A program made the translations under genes and the position numbers. A stretch of DNA of 33,524 bases from an uncultured Prevotellaceae bacterium (GTDB lineage: Bacteria; Bacteroidota; Bacteroidia; Bacteroidales; Bacteroidaceae): positions 1 to 33,524 of the forward strand of contig CAMJLI010000006.1 of NCBI GenBank assembly GCA_946406585.1. Reading direction: 5' to 3'. The notes under the pieces were generated by a model. The model ran no database searches and had not been told where the DNA came from. It saw only the letters and a program-made list of their open reading frames with translations. Shown here piece by piece: positions 1-7,383 of this stretch; the stretch's first letter is position 1; every line of letters begins with the position of its first letter.

Positions 1-12
1 AATGGCGACCGA

Positions 13-134
13 CGTAACATCTTCCGCAATGGGGCGTAACATCTTCCGCAATGGGACGTAACATCTTCCGCAATGGACGTAACATCTTCCGCAATGGACG
101 TAACATTCTCCGCAATGGACGTAACATTCTCCAC
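13..134. repeat. 21-22 bp tandem repeat (minisatellite), about six copies
   Basis: Six copies of a unit close to ACGTAACATCTTCCGCAATGG start at 13, 35, 57, 78, 99 and 120. The spacings are 22, 22, 21, 21 and 21 bases. The last two copies carry ATTCTCC instead of ATCTTCC, and the sixth degenerates after about 14 bases. A partial unit end (AATGG) at 1-5 suggests that the array continues left of the window. There are no unique spacers, so this is not a CRISPR array. The short open frame across it (51-242) encodes only the repeat plus unrelated sequence, and I do not call it a gene. Confidence 0.85.
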
Positions 135-348
135 TTTACGGCACTTTTAGGTTTTTGTACGGGAAATAGGCCATTATGCGACAGAAAATGCAGGTTTATG
201 CATGAAATGTCGCAATATGGGCGTAGTGTCGTAACGAACTGATTAGAAAAATATTAGAAAATCATGTGCGAGGGAAAACCAGATGTATATTTGCAATGTC
301 AAAAGGAACAAACAGAATTCAATATACAATAACAAAAAAATTACAATT
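135..348. other. Intergenic region between the repeat array and the PepSY-like gene
   Basis: No gene is supported here. There is a small inverted repeat, TGCGACA (177-183) with TGTCGCA (208-214), and a promoter near 286-293 for the next gene. Otherwise I see nothing. Confidence 0.6.
286..293 (+). promoter_or_regulatory. Bacteroidetes -7 element (TATATTTG) for the PepSY-like gene
   Basis: TATATTTG followed by CA matches the TAnnTTTG element of the Bacteroidetes primary sigma factor. No clear TTTG is seen 19-21 bases upstream. An upstream in-frame ATG at 283 lies inside this element, which supports the start at 349. Confidence 0.6.
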
Positions 349-624
349 ATGAAAAAGTATAAAATAATCCTCGTAACATTCATTGGAGTGGTAATAGCAG
401 CTTTGGCGATAGCCATCGAAGTGCTTGACAACGACAAGGTAATCCCAGCAGGACAGTTGCCATTGGCAGCCAAGGACTATGTAGAACAAAATTACCCTGG
501 CAGTTCCATCGCATACGCCAAGATAGAGAACGACATCATCTACTCCACTTACAAAGTAAGGCTGGACAACGGTCTAGAACTGGAATTCGACAATGACGGT
601 TTCCTGAAAGACATCGACGACTAA
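349..624 (+). CDS. Small PepSY-like exported or membrane-anchored protein
   Basis: A 91-residue protein. Residues 1-25 are a lysine pair followed by a hydrophobic stretch (IILVTFIGVVIAALAIAI), either a signal peptide or an N-terminal membrane anchor. The rest resembles one PepSY-like repeat of the Bacteroidetes type: LPLAAKDYVEQNYPG, then a central strand pair, then LDNGLELEFDNDGFLKDID near the C-terminus. Such domains are small periplasmic folds of unknown ligand, thought to act as inhibitors or binding modules. The start at 349 is chosen because it directly precedes the hydrophobic segment and because the longer start at 283 falls in the promoter. It converges with the methyltransferase gene, with only 25 bases between them and no obvious terminator. 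The specific role is unknown. Confidence 0.75.
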   Translation: MKKYKIILVTFIGVVIAALAIAIEVLDNDKVIPAGQLPLAAKDYVEQNYPGSSIAYAKIENDIIYSTYKVRLDNGLELEFDNDGFLKDIDD

Positions 625-649
625 TCAGCAGGTGTGGGAACTTGTCAGC

Positions 650-1591
650 TCAATGGTTATGATTCCTGGTATTCCTCTCCCAGAACACGCCATCTGAATA
701 TCCCTGAATAGAACTATCGATTTCTGCATTCACAAGTCTTTTTGCGGCCCAGAGGCAATATTCCCTGTTGCTCTCCACGCCGCAAAATTTTCTTTTTAGC
801 TTACGAGCCACCACGGCGGATGTTCCGCTGCCAAGGAAGGGGTCGAAAATCCTGTCCCCTGGCTTGGACGAAGCAAGAATCAATTTTGCAAACAATTTTT
901 CAGGTTTCTGCGTTGGATGGTCGGTGTTCTCCGGCATGGACCAAAAAGGAATGCTTATGTCGTCCCAGAAATTTGAAGGATAGGTGATCCTGAAATTCCC
1001 ATCTTCCGTTTCCTCCCAATCTTTTGGCTTGCCGTCAACCTTATATGGAGCTATCACCTTTCTTTTCATCATTACAGACTCCACATCAAAATAATAATTA
1101 TTGGGATTCTTCACTGCAAACCATATATCCTCCATTCCATTTTTCCAATTCGTCTTTGCCCCACGGCCTTTCTCCCTTTGCCATGTTATCCTGTTGATGA
1201 CAGTTAGCCTTTCCTCCAACACCCTTTGCATGGAGGAAATGCATTTCCAGTCGCCACACATATATAACGAACCATCGGGTTTCAGCTTGTCGCAAACCTT
1301 ATGAAACCAACTGCGCAAGTAATCTTCATAGTCGGATGATTTCATGGCAGAAAACTTCCTTCCATGAAAATCCCTGTCCAAATTATATGGGGGGTCGACT
1401 ATCACGAGGTCAAAATAATCATCAGGGATGCCATCAATGCAGTCATGCAAGTCTCCATTGATTATCATGTCATCATGAAACCCATTGACCAACTCCCCTG
1501 GTGAACTGACATATTTCTCCAGATTTGGCATTTCATCATCAGATAATGTCAGTGTCTTGTTCCTTGCCGCCCTTTTCCTTTTTTCTTCCAT
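650..1591 (-). CDS. Orphan beta-class N6-adenine (or N4-cytosine) DNA methyltransferase
   Basis: A 313-residue enzyme predicted to transfer a methyl group from S-adenosylmethionine to an amino group in DNA. The catalytic motif DPPY is at residues 66-69 (DLVIVDPPYNL), and the AdoMet-binding motif DPFLGSGT is near 250-257. The order catalytic motif first, AdoMet motif last, defines the beta class, which includes CcrM, HinfI and RsrI methylases. The stretch WQREKGRGAKTNWKNGMEDIWF recalls the RsrI-like subgroup from memory, so I do not assign a target site. There is no restriction endonuclease or specificity subunit nearby, so it is either an orphan regulator-type methylase or a remnant of a restriction system. 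The start at 1591 lies about 28 bases downstream of a good promoter on the same strand. Confidence 0.9.
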   Translation of the reverse strand: MEEKRKRAARNKTLTLSDDEMPNLEKYVSSPGELVNGFHDDMIINGDLHDCIDGIPDDYFDLVIVDPPYNLDRDFHGRKFSAMKSSDYEDYLRSWFHKVCDKLKPDGSLYMCGDWKCISSMQRVLEERLTVINRITWQREKGRGAKTNWKNGMEDIWFAVKNPNNYYFDVESVMMKRKVIAPYKVDGKPKDWEETEDGNFRITYPSNFWDDISIPFWSMPENTDHPTQKPEKLFAKLILASSKPGDRIFDPFLGSGTSAVVARKLKRKFCGVESNREYCLWAAKRLVNAEIDSSIQGYSDGVFWERNTRNHNH

Positions 1592-1619
1592 TTCAGGCTT
1601 GATTCATTTGAAGATGATG

Positions 1620-1650
1620 CAAAATTAATTAGAATATTTCAAAAAACAAA
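1620..1650 (-). promoter_or_regulatory. Promoter of the DNA methyltransferase gene
   Basis: Read on the minus strand, TTTG (1650-1647) is followed after exactly 19 bases by TAATTTTG (1627-1620), a near-ideal Bacteroidetes promoter. Transcription would start near 1613, giving a leader of about 20 bases. Confidence 0.75.
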
Positions 1651-1692
1651 ATACACGGCAAGGCGGATAAACAAAAAAACACTTCGCTCTGC

Positions 1693-1722
1693 TTGCTTGT
1701 CGGAAAAAATTATTTATATTTG
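1693..1722 (+). promoter_or_regulatory. Promoter of the SH3-domain protein gene
   Basis: TTG at 1693-1695, a 19-base spacer, then TATATTTG at 1715-1722 followed by CA. It is divergent from the methyltransferase promoter, whose -33 element is about 45 bases away. Confidence 0.7.
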
Positions 1723-1823
1723 CAGAAATTTAGCGTAGGTGCATTATAGACAATCTCATAAACATGATTTTTGCACGCCTAAATATATTTTATCTAAACT
1801 TATCACACAAAAAAACGAGAACC

Positions 1824-2309
1824 ATGAAAAGAATTATTTTCACTTTGTTTTTGGTGCTATCAGCAATAAGCATCAATGCCCAACAATTTTATGGAAGAGT
1901 TATCTCTTCTGACGGTTTTGCAAACATCCGCAAGGGTCCAGGAACAAAATATGAGATTGTGAAGACATATCAGTCAGAAGATTACCTTTACTACACCCCG
2001 GAAAAGAGCGGGTGGAGCAAAGTCTACACGAGCAAGGACAAAAGTTCGTACATGGGCTACATGTATACGAAACTCATCACAAAAGTTGAAGATGTCGTGC
2101 CCGACAACATGGAAATCGGCAAAATCACAGACCCTGTGGACACCTATGTGAACGTTCGTCGTGGTCCAGGCACTAAATATGCAATATCAAGTCGTCTTGA
2201 TATAGGAACGGAAGTCTATTTTGTCAAAGAAGATGCCAATTGGGCCAAGGTGTACGATATGGACAAGAAGTATTTAGGCTTTGTATCCTTGAGCCGCATA
2301 CGCAAATGA
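1824..2309 (+). CDS. Exported protein with two bacterial SH3 (SH3b) domains
   Basis: A 161-residue protein. Residues 1-19 are a signal peptide (MKRIIFTLFLVLSAISINA, with cleavage before QQ). Two SH3b repeats follow, each with the hallmark N(I/V)RxGPGTKY: the first at about residues 24-88 (ANIRKGPGTKYEIV), the second at about 98-160 (VNVRRGPGTKYAIS). Bacterial SH3 domains usually bind peptidoglycan or peptide stems and often target envelope enzymes. Here no catalytic domain is attached, so a periplasmic binding role is inferred. The start was chosen at the signal peptide; an upstream in-frame ATG at 1764 adds 20 residues with no signal character. It has its own promoter at 1693-1722 and is followed by a separate transporter gene. 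Confidence 0.8.
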   Translation: MKRIIFTLFLVLSAISINAQQFYGRVISSDGFANIRKGPGTKYEIVKTYQSEDYLYYTPEKSGWSKVYTSKDKSSYMGYMYTKLITKVEDVVPDNMEIGKITDPVDTYVNVRRGPGTKYAISSRLDIGTEVYFVKEDANWAKVYDMDKKYLGFVSLSRIRK

Positions 2310-2368
2310 CACAAGCAGAATAAACAAGAATTCGAACTGTACAGAAATGGGGGGACAGCCTTGAACCA

Positions 2369-2397
2369 TTGCAAGTCAGTTCGATTTTTTCATTTTG
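2369..2397 (+). promoter_or_regulatory. Possible promoter of the sugar transporter gene
   Basis: TTG at 2369-2371, 18 bases, then TCATTTTG at 2390-2397 followed by CG. The -7 element deviates from TAnnTTTG at its second base, so this is weak. A TTG codon at 2395 that could be read as an earlier start for the next gene lies inside this element. Confidence 0.4.
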
Positions 2398-2469
2398 CGA
2401 AAGTGGGAATCCAACAGAACACAATGTACTGGCATCAACATAAGTCGACAAAACAAAAAACAAAGTGAA

Positions 2470-3762
2470 ATGCAAAAATCCAACAAAGGCTTCATCTATT
2501 TCATCTGCCTTGTTTCGGCGATGGGCGGTCTGCTTTTCGGCTACGACTGGGTGGTGATAGGAGGAGCCAAACCATTCTATGAATTATATTTCGGCATTAC
2601 AGACTCGCCCTTGATGCAGGGATTGGCCATGACGACAGCCTTGGTGGGCTGTCTTGTGGGTGCGATGCTGGCAGGGGCGGCTTCCGACAAATATGGACGA
2701 AAGCCATTGTTGATGGTGTCAGCTGTATTGTTCACGGTGTCAGCCATAGCCACGGGCTTGTTCAATGATTTCTTGTTGTTCAACATATCGCGCCTGGTGG
2801 GAGGCGTAGGCATTGGCGTGGCATCAGCCCTGTCACCGATGTACATTGCCGAGGTGAGCCCTGCCGAGATACGCGGACGCATGGTAAGCCTCAACCAGAT
2901 GACCATCGTATTAGGCATCCTCGGTGCTCAGGTGGTGAACATGCTGTTGGCGAGAGACACGGCGGTTGCCGCCGAGCAGGCATGGAATTTGGAATGGGGA
3001 TGGCGTTGGATGTTCTGGGCCGAGACATTGCCCGCCGCCCTGTTTCTGCTGATGAGCTTCTTCATCCCAGAGAGTCCGGTGTTCCTCAGGATGAAGTCAG
3101 AGCCACAAGAAGAAGGCAAGAAAGCAGAAGCAGGTCTTGGGGAGCTGTTCCAGTCCAAGTACAGCCGTGTGTTGCTGCTTGGCCTTGTTATTGCCGTGTT
3201 CCAGCAATGGTGCGGCACGAATGTCATTTTCAACTACGCCCAGGAGATATTCGTGGGTGCCGGCTTCGATGTCGACGGCATGTTCATCAACATCGTCATA
3301 ACAGGCATTGCCAACGTGGTATTTACCATCATTGCGCTCTATACCATTGAGAAATGGGGACGCCGCACACTGATATTGCTTGGAGCCGGCGGACTGGGCC
3401 TGATATACTTCGTCCTTGGCACCTGTTACTTCATGGGAATGACAGGCATGCTCATGGTGGTTCTTGTGGTGGCAGCCATATCGGTATATGCCATGACCCT
3501 CGGTCCGGTCACCTGGACGCTGCTGGCTGAGATTTTCCCACACCGCATAAGGGGCATAGCCATGGCCACATGCACCTTTGCCCTATGGGTGGGGTGCTGC
3601 ACGCTCACCTTCTCGTTTCCATCGATGAACTCGGCACTTGGCAGCAGCGGCACATTCTGGATATACAGCGGCATTTGCGTGAGCGCCTTTATCTTCCTCT
3701 TCCGCCGCTGCCCCGAGACCAAGGGGAAGAGTCTGGAGGAATTGGAAAATGAACTGACATGA
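2470..3762 (+). CDS. Sugar porter family MFS transporter
   Basis: A 430-residue inner-membrane transporter of the XylE/GLUT-like sugar porter family, expected to import a sugar with protons. Family signatures occur in order: GGLLFGYDWVVIGGA in TM1, DKYGRKP in the loop between TM2 and TM3, RLVGGVGIG with PMYIAEVSPAEIRGR in TM4-5, PESPVFL before the central loop, QQWCGTNVIFNYA in TM7, EKWGRRT in the second-half loop, GPVTWTLLAEIFPHRIRG in TM10, and the C-terminal PETKGKSLEELE. It is somewhat shorter than XylE (about 490). The start at 2470 is the first ATG after the presumed promoter. The next gene begins 37 bases downstream, so the two are probably co-transcribed. The sugar cannot be told from sequence. 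Confidence 0.92.
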   Translation: MQKSNKGFIYFICLVSAMGGLLFGYDWVVIGGAKPFYELYFGITDSPLMQGLAMTTALVGCLVGAMLAGAASDKYGRKPLLMVSAVLFTVSAIATGLFNDFLLFNISRLVGGVGIGVASALSPMYIAEVSPAEIRGRMVSLNQMTIVLGILGAQVVNMLLARDTAVAAEQAWNLEWGWRWMFWAETLPAALFLLMSFFIPESPVFLRMKSEPQEEGKKAEAGLGELFQSKYSRVLLLGLVIAVFQQWCGTNVIFNYAQEIFVGAGFDVDGMFINIVITGIANVVFTIIALYTIEKWGRRTLILLGAGGLGLIYFVLGTCYFMGMTGMLMVVLVVAAISVYAMTLGPVTWTLLAEIFPHRIRGIAMATCTFALWVGCCTLTFSFPSMNSALGSSGTFWIYSGICVSAFIFLFRRCPETKGKSLEELENELT

Positions 3763-3799
3763 CAATTATCAAGAACTAACATAACAACACTATAATATT

Positions 3800-6700
3800 A
3801 TGGTGAAAGCTTGGAGAGAGCTGGTGACAATACCGACATACGAAGTCGGGGTGCCTGAGAAGAACCCAATGTTTTTGGAGAAACGAGTATACCAAGGAAG
3901 CAGTGGCGTGGTCTACCCCTACCCTGTCATCGAGACTATGAGCGATGAGAAGGAAGACAAGGACTATCTTGCCATCTGGCTGGAGAACGAATATATCAAG
4001 GTGATGGTGCTGCCCGAACTTGGCGGTCGTGTGCAGATGGCGTACGACAAGATAGCCCAGCGCCATTTTGTGTATTACAACCATGTCATCAAGCCTGCAC
4101 TCGTAGGACTGGCAGGACCATGGATAAGCGGAGGCATAGAGTTCAACTGGCCCCAGCATCACCGTCCCACCACCTACATGCCAGTAGACACATATATAGA
4201 GGAGAATGCCGACGGGTCGGTGAGCGTATGGGTGAGCGAGATGGAGAAAATGTTCCATCAGAAAGGAATGGCAGGCTTCACCCTGCGCCCCGGGTGTGCA
4301 TATCTGGAAATCAAGGGACGCTGCTACAACCGCACCGACATGCCGCAGACCTTCCTCTGGTGGGCAAACCCCGCTGTAGAGGTGAACGATGAGTATCAGA
4401 GCGTCTTCCCACCCGACATCAATGCCGTGTTCGACCATGGCAAGCGCGCCGTGTCGTCGTTCCCCATAGCCACAGGAACATACTACAAGATGGACTACTC
4501 GGCAGGAGTAGACATATCCAACTACAAGAACATCTTCGTGCCCACCTCATACATGGGGGTGAACTCACGTTTCAACTTTGAAGGCGGCTACGAGAACGAC
4601 ACCAAGGCGGGAATGCTGCATGTAGCATCACACCACTTTTCTCCAGGAAAGAAACAATGGACATGGGGCAACGGCGACTTCGGCAGGGCCTGGGACCGCA
4701 ATCTCACCGACGATGTCACTCCAGAAGAAGCAGAAAAGTGGCATCTAAACCGAAAGGGCTTCCGCCCATACATAGAACTGATGGCTGGTGTATATACCGA
4801 AAACCAGCCCGACTTCTCCTGGCTGATGCCTTACGAGGAAAAGACATTCACCCAATACTTCATGCCCTATCGAGAACTGGGCGTGGTGAAGGAAGCCTCC
4901 AAGGACCTCATATTCAACATCGACCAGACAGACTGCGGCATGATGATGTTGAAGGTCTTCGCCACATCAAAGCAAGACGTTGACATCATTCTCAGGAACG
5001 ACAACGGAGAAGAATATTACCACAAGCAACAGACACTCTCTCCCGAGGAAGTGCTCGTGGAAACCGTGGATGTGAAAGGCGCCAGGGCAGACGAACTGAC
5101 ATTCGAGATAGTGAAAACCTTCGCCTATGGACAGCGCACCGTGCTCAAATGGCATGCCGAGGACGACGAGATACGCCCCATCCCCGACAGCGCCGAGGCT
5201 GCCCTCCCGCCAGAACAAGTGAAGACAAACGAACAGCTATACCTCACAGGCATGCACCTGGAGCAGTATCGTCATGCCACATGGATGCCCACCGACTACT
5301 ACGAGGAGGCGCTGCGCCGCGACCCCAACGACATTCGTTGCCTCAATGCCCTCGGACTGTGGTACATCCGCAAGGGACGCTTCGCACTTGCCGAACAACA
5401 CCTGCGCAAGGCAGTGAAGCTATCCCTGAAACGCAACCCCAACCCATACGACAGCGAACCAATCTACAATCTTGGCCTCGCCCTCAAATATCAGGGACTT
5501 TTAGACGAAGCATACGAGCGTTTCTGGAAAGCCACATGGAGCAAGGCATGGGCTGATGCAGGCTATTTCGAAGCCGCCAAGATCAGTGTGGCACAGGGGC
5601 GTTATGAGGATGCCCTTGACGAAATCTGCCGGTGCCTGGACAACAACTGGCACAACCACAAGGCACGTGCGCTGAAAGCAACCATCTTGCGCAAGATGGG
5701 GCGCAACAGCGAGGCGTTGGCCCTCATCGACGAGTCGCTGAAATACGACCAGTTCAACTATGGCTGCCGGTTCGAGAAATACCTCATGGAAAAGGACGAT
5801 GCCATATTGGAAGAGATGAAGCGGATGATGCGCCGCTCCGCACAAAACTACGACGAGGTGGCACTCGACTATTCCGCAGCAGGCCTTGCCGACGAAGCAC
5901 TTGCCATCTGGGACATCGCCATCAGCGAAGGCGCCACGACACCCATGACCTATTATTACATGGGGCGCCATGAAGAAGCAGAGCAAGCCTGTCCAGACTA
6001 CTGCTTCCCCAACCGCCCAGAGGATGTGGCAGCACTTGAGGCCGCCAAGAAACAAAACCCGAAGGGTGCCAAGGCTCCCTATTATCTCGGTTGCCTTTAT
6101 TATGCTGCCCGACAATACGACCTCGCCATCGAGAACTGGGAACTCTCAGCCAAGCTCGACCCCTCGTTCCCCACGGTTTGGCGCAACTTAGCCTTGGGAC
6201 GCTTCAACAAACAGAACCGCCAGGAGGAGGCTCTCGAATACATGGAAAGAGCATTCCACCTCGACGAGGACGACGAAAGGATACTCATGGAGCTCGACCA
6301 GCTCTACAAGCGTATTCACAAGTCCCATGCCGAGCGTCTTGCATTCTTGCAGAGACACCCACAATTGGTGGAGCGTCGCGACGACCTCGTCCTTGAAGAG
6401 ATAACATTGCTCAACCAGACCGGCCGTTATGAGGAAGCCATGCAGAAACTCGACGCCCACACATTCCATCCATGGGAAGGCGGAGAAGGGAAAGTGCCTG
6501 CGCAGTATCAGATTTGCCGCGTGGAACTGGCGAAAAAAGCATTAGCAGCAAAGGAATATGGCAAGGCCGTAGAACTGCTCAGCGAATGTCTCGAATACCC
6601 CCACCACCTCGGCGAGGGCAAACTTTACGGCGCACAGGAAAACGACTTCCACTACCTGCTCGGTGTGGCCTACGACTCTCTTGGCGAAAAGGCAAAAGCC

Positions 6701-7108
6701 GTGGAGTGTTGGGAGAAAGCCACAAAAGGGCCTCAGGAACCGGCAGCAGCCATGTACTACAACGACGCGAAACCCGACAAGATATTCTACCAAGGACTGG
6801 CATTGTATAAGTTGGGCCGTGAAGGCGAGGCTCACGGGCGTTTCTTCAAACTGATAAACTATGGCAAGCAGCACATCTTTGAAAAACAAGTGATGGACTA
6901 CTTTGCCGTTTCACTACCCGACCTGCTTATCTGGGAAGACTCATTGGACACGAAGAATGTCATCCACTGCAAGTACATGCTTGCCCTCGGCCATTATGGA
7001 ATGGGCGACATGAAACATGCGCTCAAATACCTCGCAGAGGTGGAGGCAATGGACAACAACCATCAGGGCATACAGCAGTTGCGCACGTTGATTGATGCTC
7101 ATTTCTGA
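3800..7108 (+). CDS. DUF5107 domain protein with long C-terminal TPR array
   Basis: A 1102-residue protein with no signal peptide or membrane segment, so probably cytoplasmic. Residues 1 to about 370 match my recollection of DUF5107, a galactose-mutarotase-like beta-sandwich region. Notable stretches are LPELGGRVQMAYDK, GPWISGGIEFNWPQHHRP and LWWANPAVEV. From about residue 480 to the end there are repeated helical pairs typical of tetratricopeptide repeats, for example CLNALGLWYIRKGRFALAEQ and PIYNLGLALKYQGLLDEA. The ligand or activity is not established. The mutarotase-like fold and the adjoining sugar transporter suggest carbohydrate recognition or processing inside the cell, with the TPR part as scaffold; this is inference. 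No terminator is visible after it, only an A-rich stretch before the trp promoter. Confidence 0.85.
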   Translation: MVKAWRELVTIPTYEVGVPEKNPMFLEKRVYQGSSGVVYPYPVIETMSDEKEDKDYLAIWLENEYIKVMVLPELGGRVQMAYDKIAQRHFVYYNHVIKPALVGLAGPWISGGIEFNWPQHHRPTTYMPVDTYIEENADGSVSVWVSEMEKMFHQKGMAGFTLRPGCAYLEIKGRCYNRTDMPQTFLWWANPAVEVNDEYQSVFPPDINAVFDHGKRAVSSFPIATGTYYKMDYSAGVDISNYKNIFVPTSYMGVNSRFNFEGGYENDTKAGMLHVASHHFSPGKKQWTWGNGDFGRAWDRNLTDDVTPEEAEKWHLNRKGFRPYIELMAGVYTENQPDFSWLMPYEEKTFTQYFMPYRELGVVKEASKDLIFNIDQTDCGMMMLKVFATSKQDVDIILRNDNGEEYYHKQQTLSPEEVLVETVDVKGARADELTFEIVKTFAYGQRTVLKWHAEDDEIRPIPDSAEAALPPEQVKTNEQLYLTGMHLEQYRHATWMPTDYYEEALRRDPNDIRCLNALGLWYIRKGRFALAEQHLRKAVKLSLKRNPNPYDSEPIYNLGLALKYQGLLDEAYERFWKATWSKAWADAGYFEAAKISVAQGRYEDALDEICRCLDNNWHNHKARALKATILRKMGRNSEALALIDESLKYDQFNYGCRFEKYLMEKDDAILEEMKRMMRRSAQNYDEVALDYSAAGLADEALAIWDIAISEGATTPMTYYYMGRHEEAEQACPDYCFPNRPEDVAALEAAKKQNPKGAKAPYYLGCLYYAARQYDLAIENWELSAKLDPSFPTVWRNLALGRFNKQNRQEEALEYMERAFHLDEDDERILMELDQLYKRIHKSHAERLAFLQRHPQLVERRDDLVLEEITLLNQTGRYEEAMQKLDAHTFHPWEGGEGKVPAQYQICRVELAKKALAAKEYGKAVELLSECLEYPHHLGEGKLYGAQENDFHYLLGVAYDSLGEKAKAVECWEKATKGPQEPAAAMYYNDAKPDKIFYQGLALYKLGREGEAHGRFFKLINYGKQHIFEKQVMDYFAVSLPDLLIWEDSLDTKNVIHCKYMLALGHYGMGDMKHALKYLAEVEAMDNNHQGIQQLRTLIDAHF

Positions 7109-7157
7109 CAAAAAACATACATTGTTAAGAAAAAAAACAAAAAAAAGAACAAAAATA

Positions 7158-7188
7158 TTTGCAGATTAAAACAAAACCATTACCTTTG
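7158..7188 (+). promoter_or_regulatory. Promoter of the trp operon
   Basis: TTTG (7158-7161), exactly 19 bases, then TACCTTTG (7181-7188) followed by CA: a textbook Bacteroidetes promoter. The transcript should begin near 7195, about 22 bases before the leader peptide start. No operator-like palindrome is seen at the promoter, in line with control by attenuation. Confidence 0.85.
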
Positions 7189-7216
7189 CAAACGAATTAA
7201 AACAAAACTGAACATT

Positions 7217-7273
7217 ATGGTTAGAAATTCAAACTTTTGGTGGTGGCAGTACTCAAGATTCAAAAGATCGTGA
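7217..7273 (+). CDS. trpL: trp operon leader peptide (MVRNSNFWWWQYSRFKRS)
   Basis: An 18-residue open frame between the trp promoter and the attenuator, too short for usual gene calling. It contains three consecutive Trp codons at 7238-7246, the hallmark of a translation-coupled attenuation sensor: ribosomes stall there when charged tRNA-Trp is scarce. It is not homologous in sequence to the E. coli leader. The symbol reflects role and position only. Confidence 0.88.
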   Translation: MVRNSNFWWWQYSRFKRS

Positions 7274-7321
7274 GAAGATAGCCACGTACCTATAAAGTTT
7301 GGAAAAATATATGGAGAGGCT
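7243..7321 (+). promoter_or_regulatory. Proposed antiterminator region of the trp leader
   Basis: GTGGC (7243-7247), inside the Trp codons, can pair with GCCAC (7281-7285). If a stalled ribosome covers the Trp codons, AGCC (7280-7283) is free to pair with GGCT (7318-7321), and CCTATA (7289-7294) with TATA plus GG (7308-7314, one bulged T). This second fold uses the 5' arm of the terminator and would prevent it. Both folds were worked out by hand without energies. Confidence 0.5.
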
Positions 7322-7354
7322 TGTCGTTCTTGCGACAAGCCTCTAAATTTTTTT
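7315..7354 (+). terminator. trp attenuator (Rho-independent terminator)
   Basis: A perfect 12-bp stem, AGAGGCTTGTCG (7315-7326) with its complement (7333-7344), a six-base loop, then AAA and seven T residues (7348-7354). It lies 41 bases after the leader peptide stop and 29 bases before trpB. Confidence 0.92.
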
Positions 7355-7383
7355 ATAATAATGTATCATCAAACAACAACAAT

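Noticed and set aside
13..134. Possible CRISPR array
   Set aside because: Units follow each other directly without unique spacers, and no cas genes are present.
51..242. 63-codon open frame with a repeated NGRNIFR peptide
   Set aside because: It is only the 21-bp tandem repeat read in one frame, followed by unrelated sequence, with no promoter or protein family support.
2395..2469. 25-residue N-terminal extension of the sugar transporter from a TTG start
   Set aside because: The TTG lies inside the presumed -7 element and the extension is polar and unlike sugar porters.
3800..7108. Numerous open frames over 100 codons on both strands inside the DUF5107/TPR gene
   Set aside because: They are shadows of a high-quality 1102-codon frame with clear repeats and show no family features.
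7217..7354. T-box or riboswitch as the trp regulator
   Set aside because: No T-box sequence or specifier stem is visible, while the Trp-codon leader peptide and terminator explain the region.
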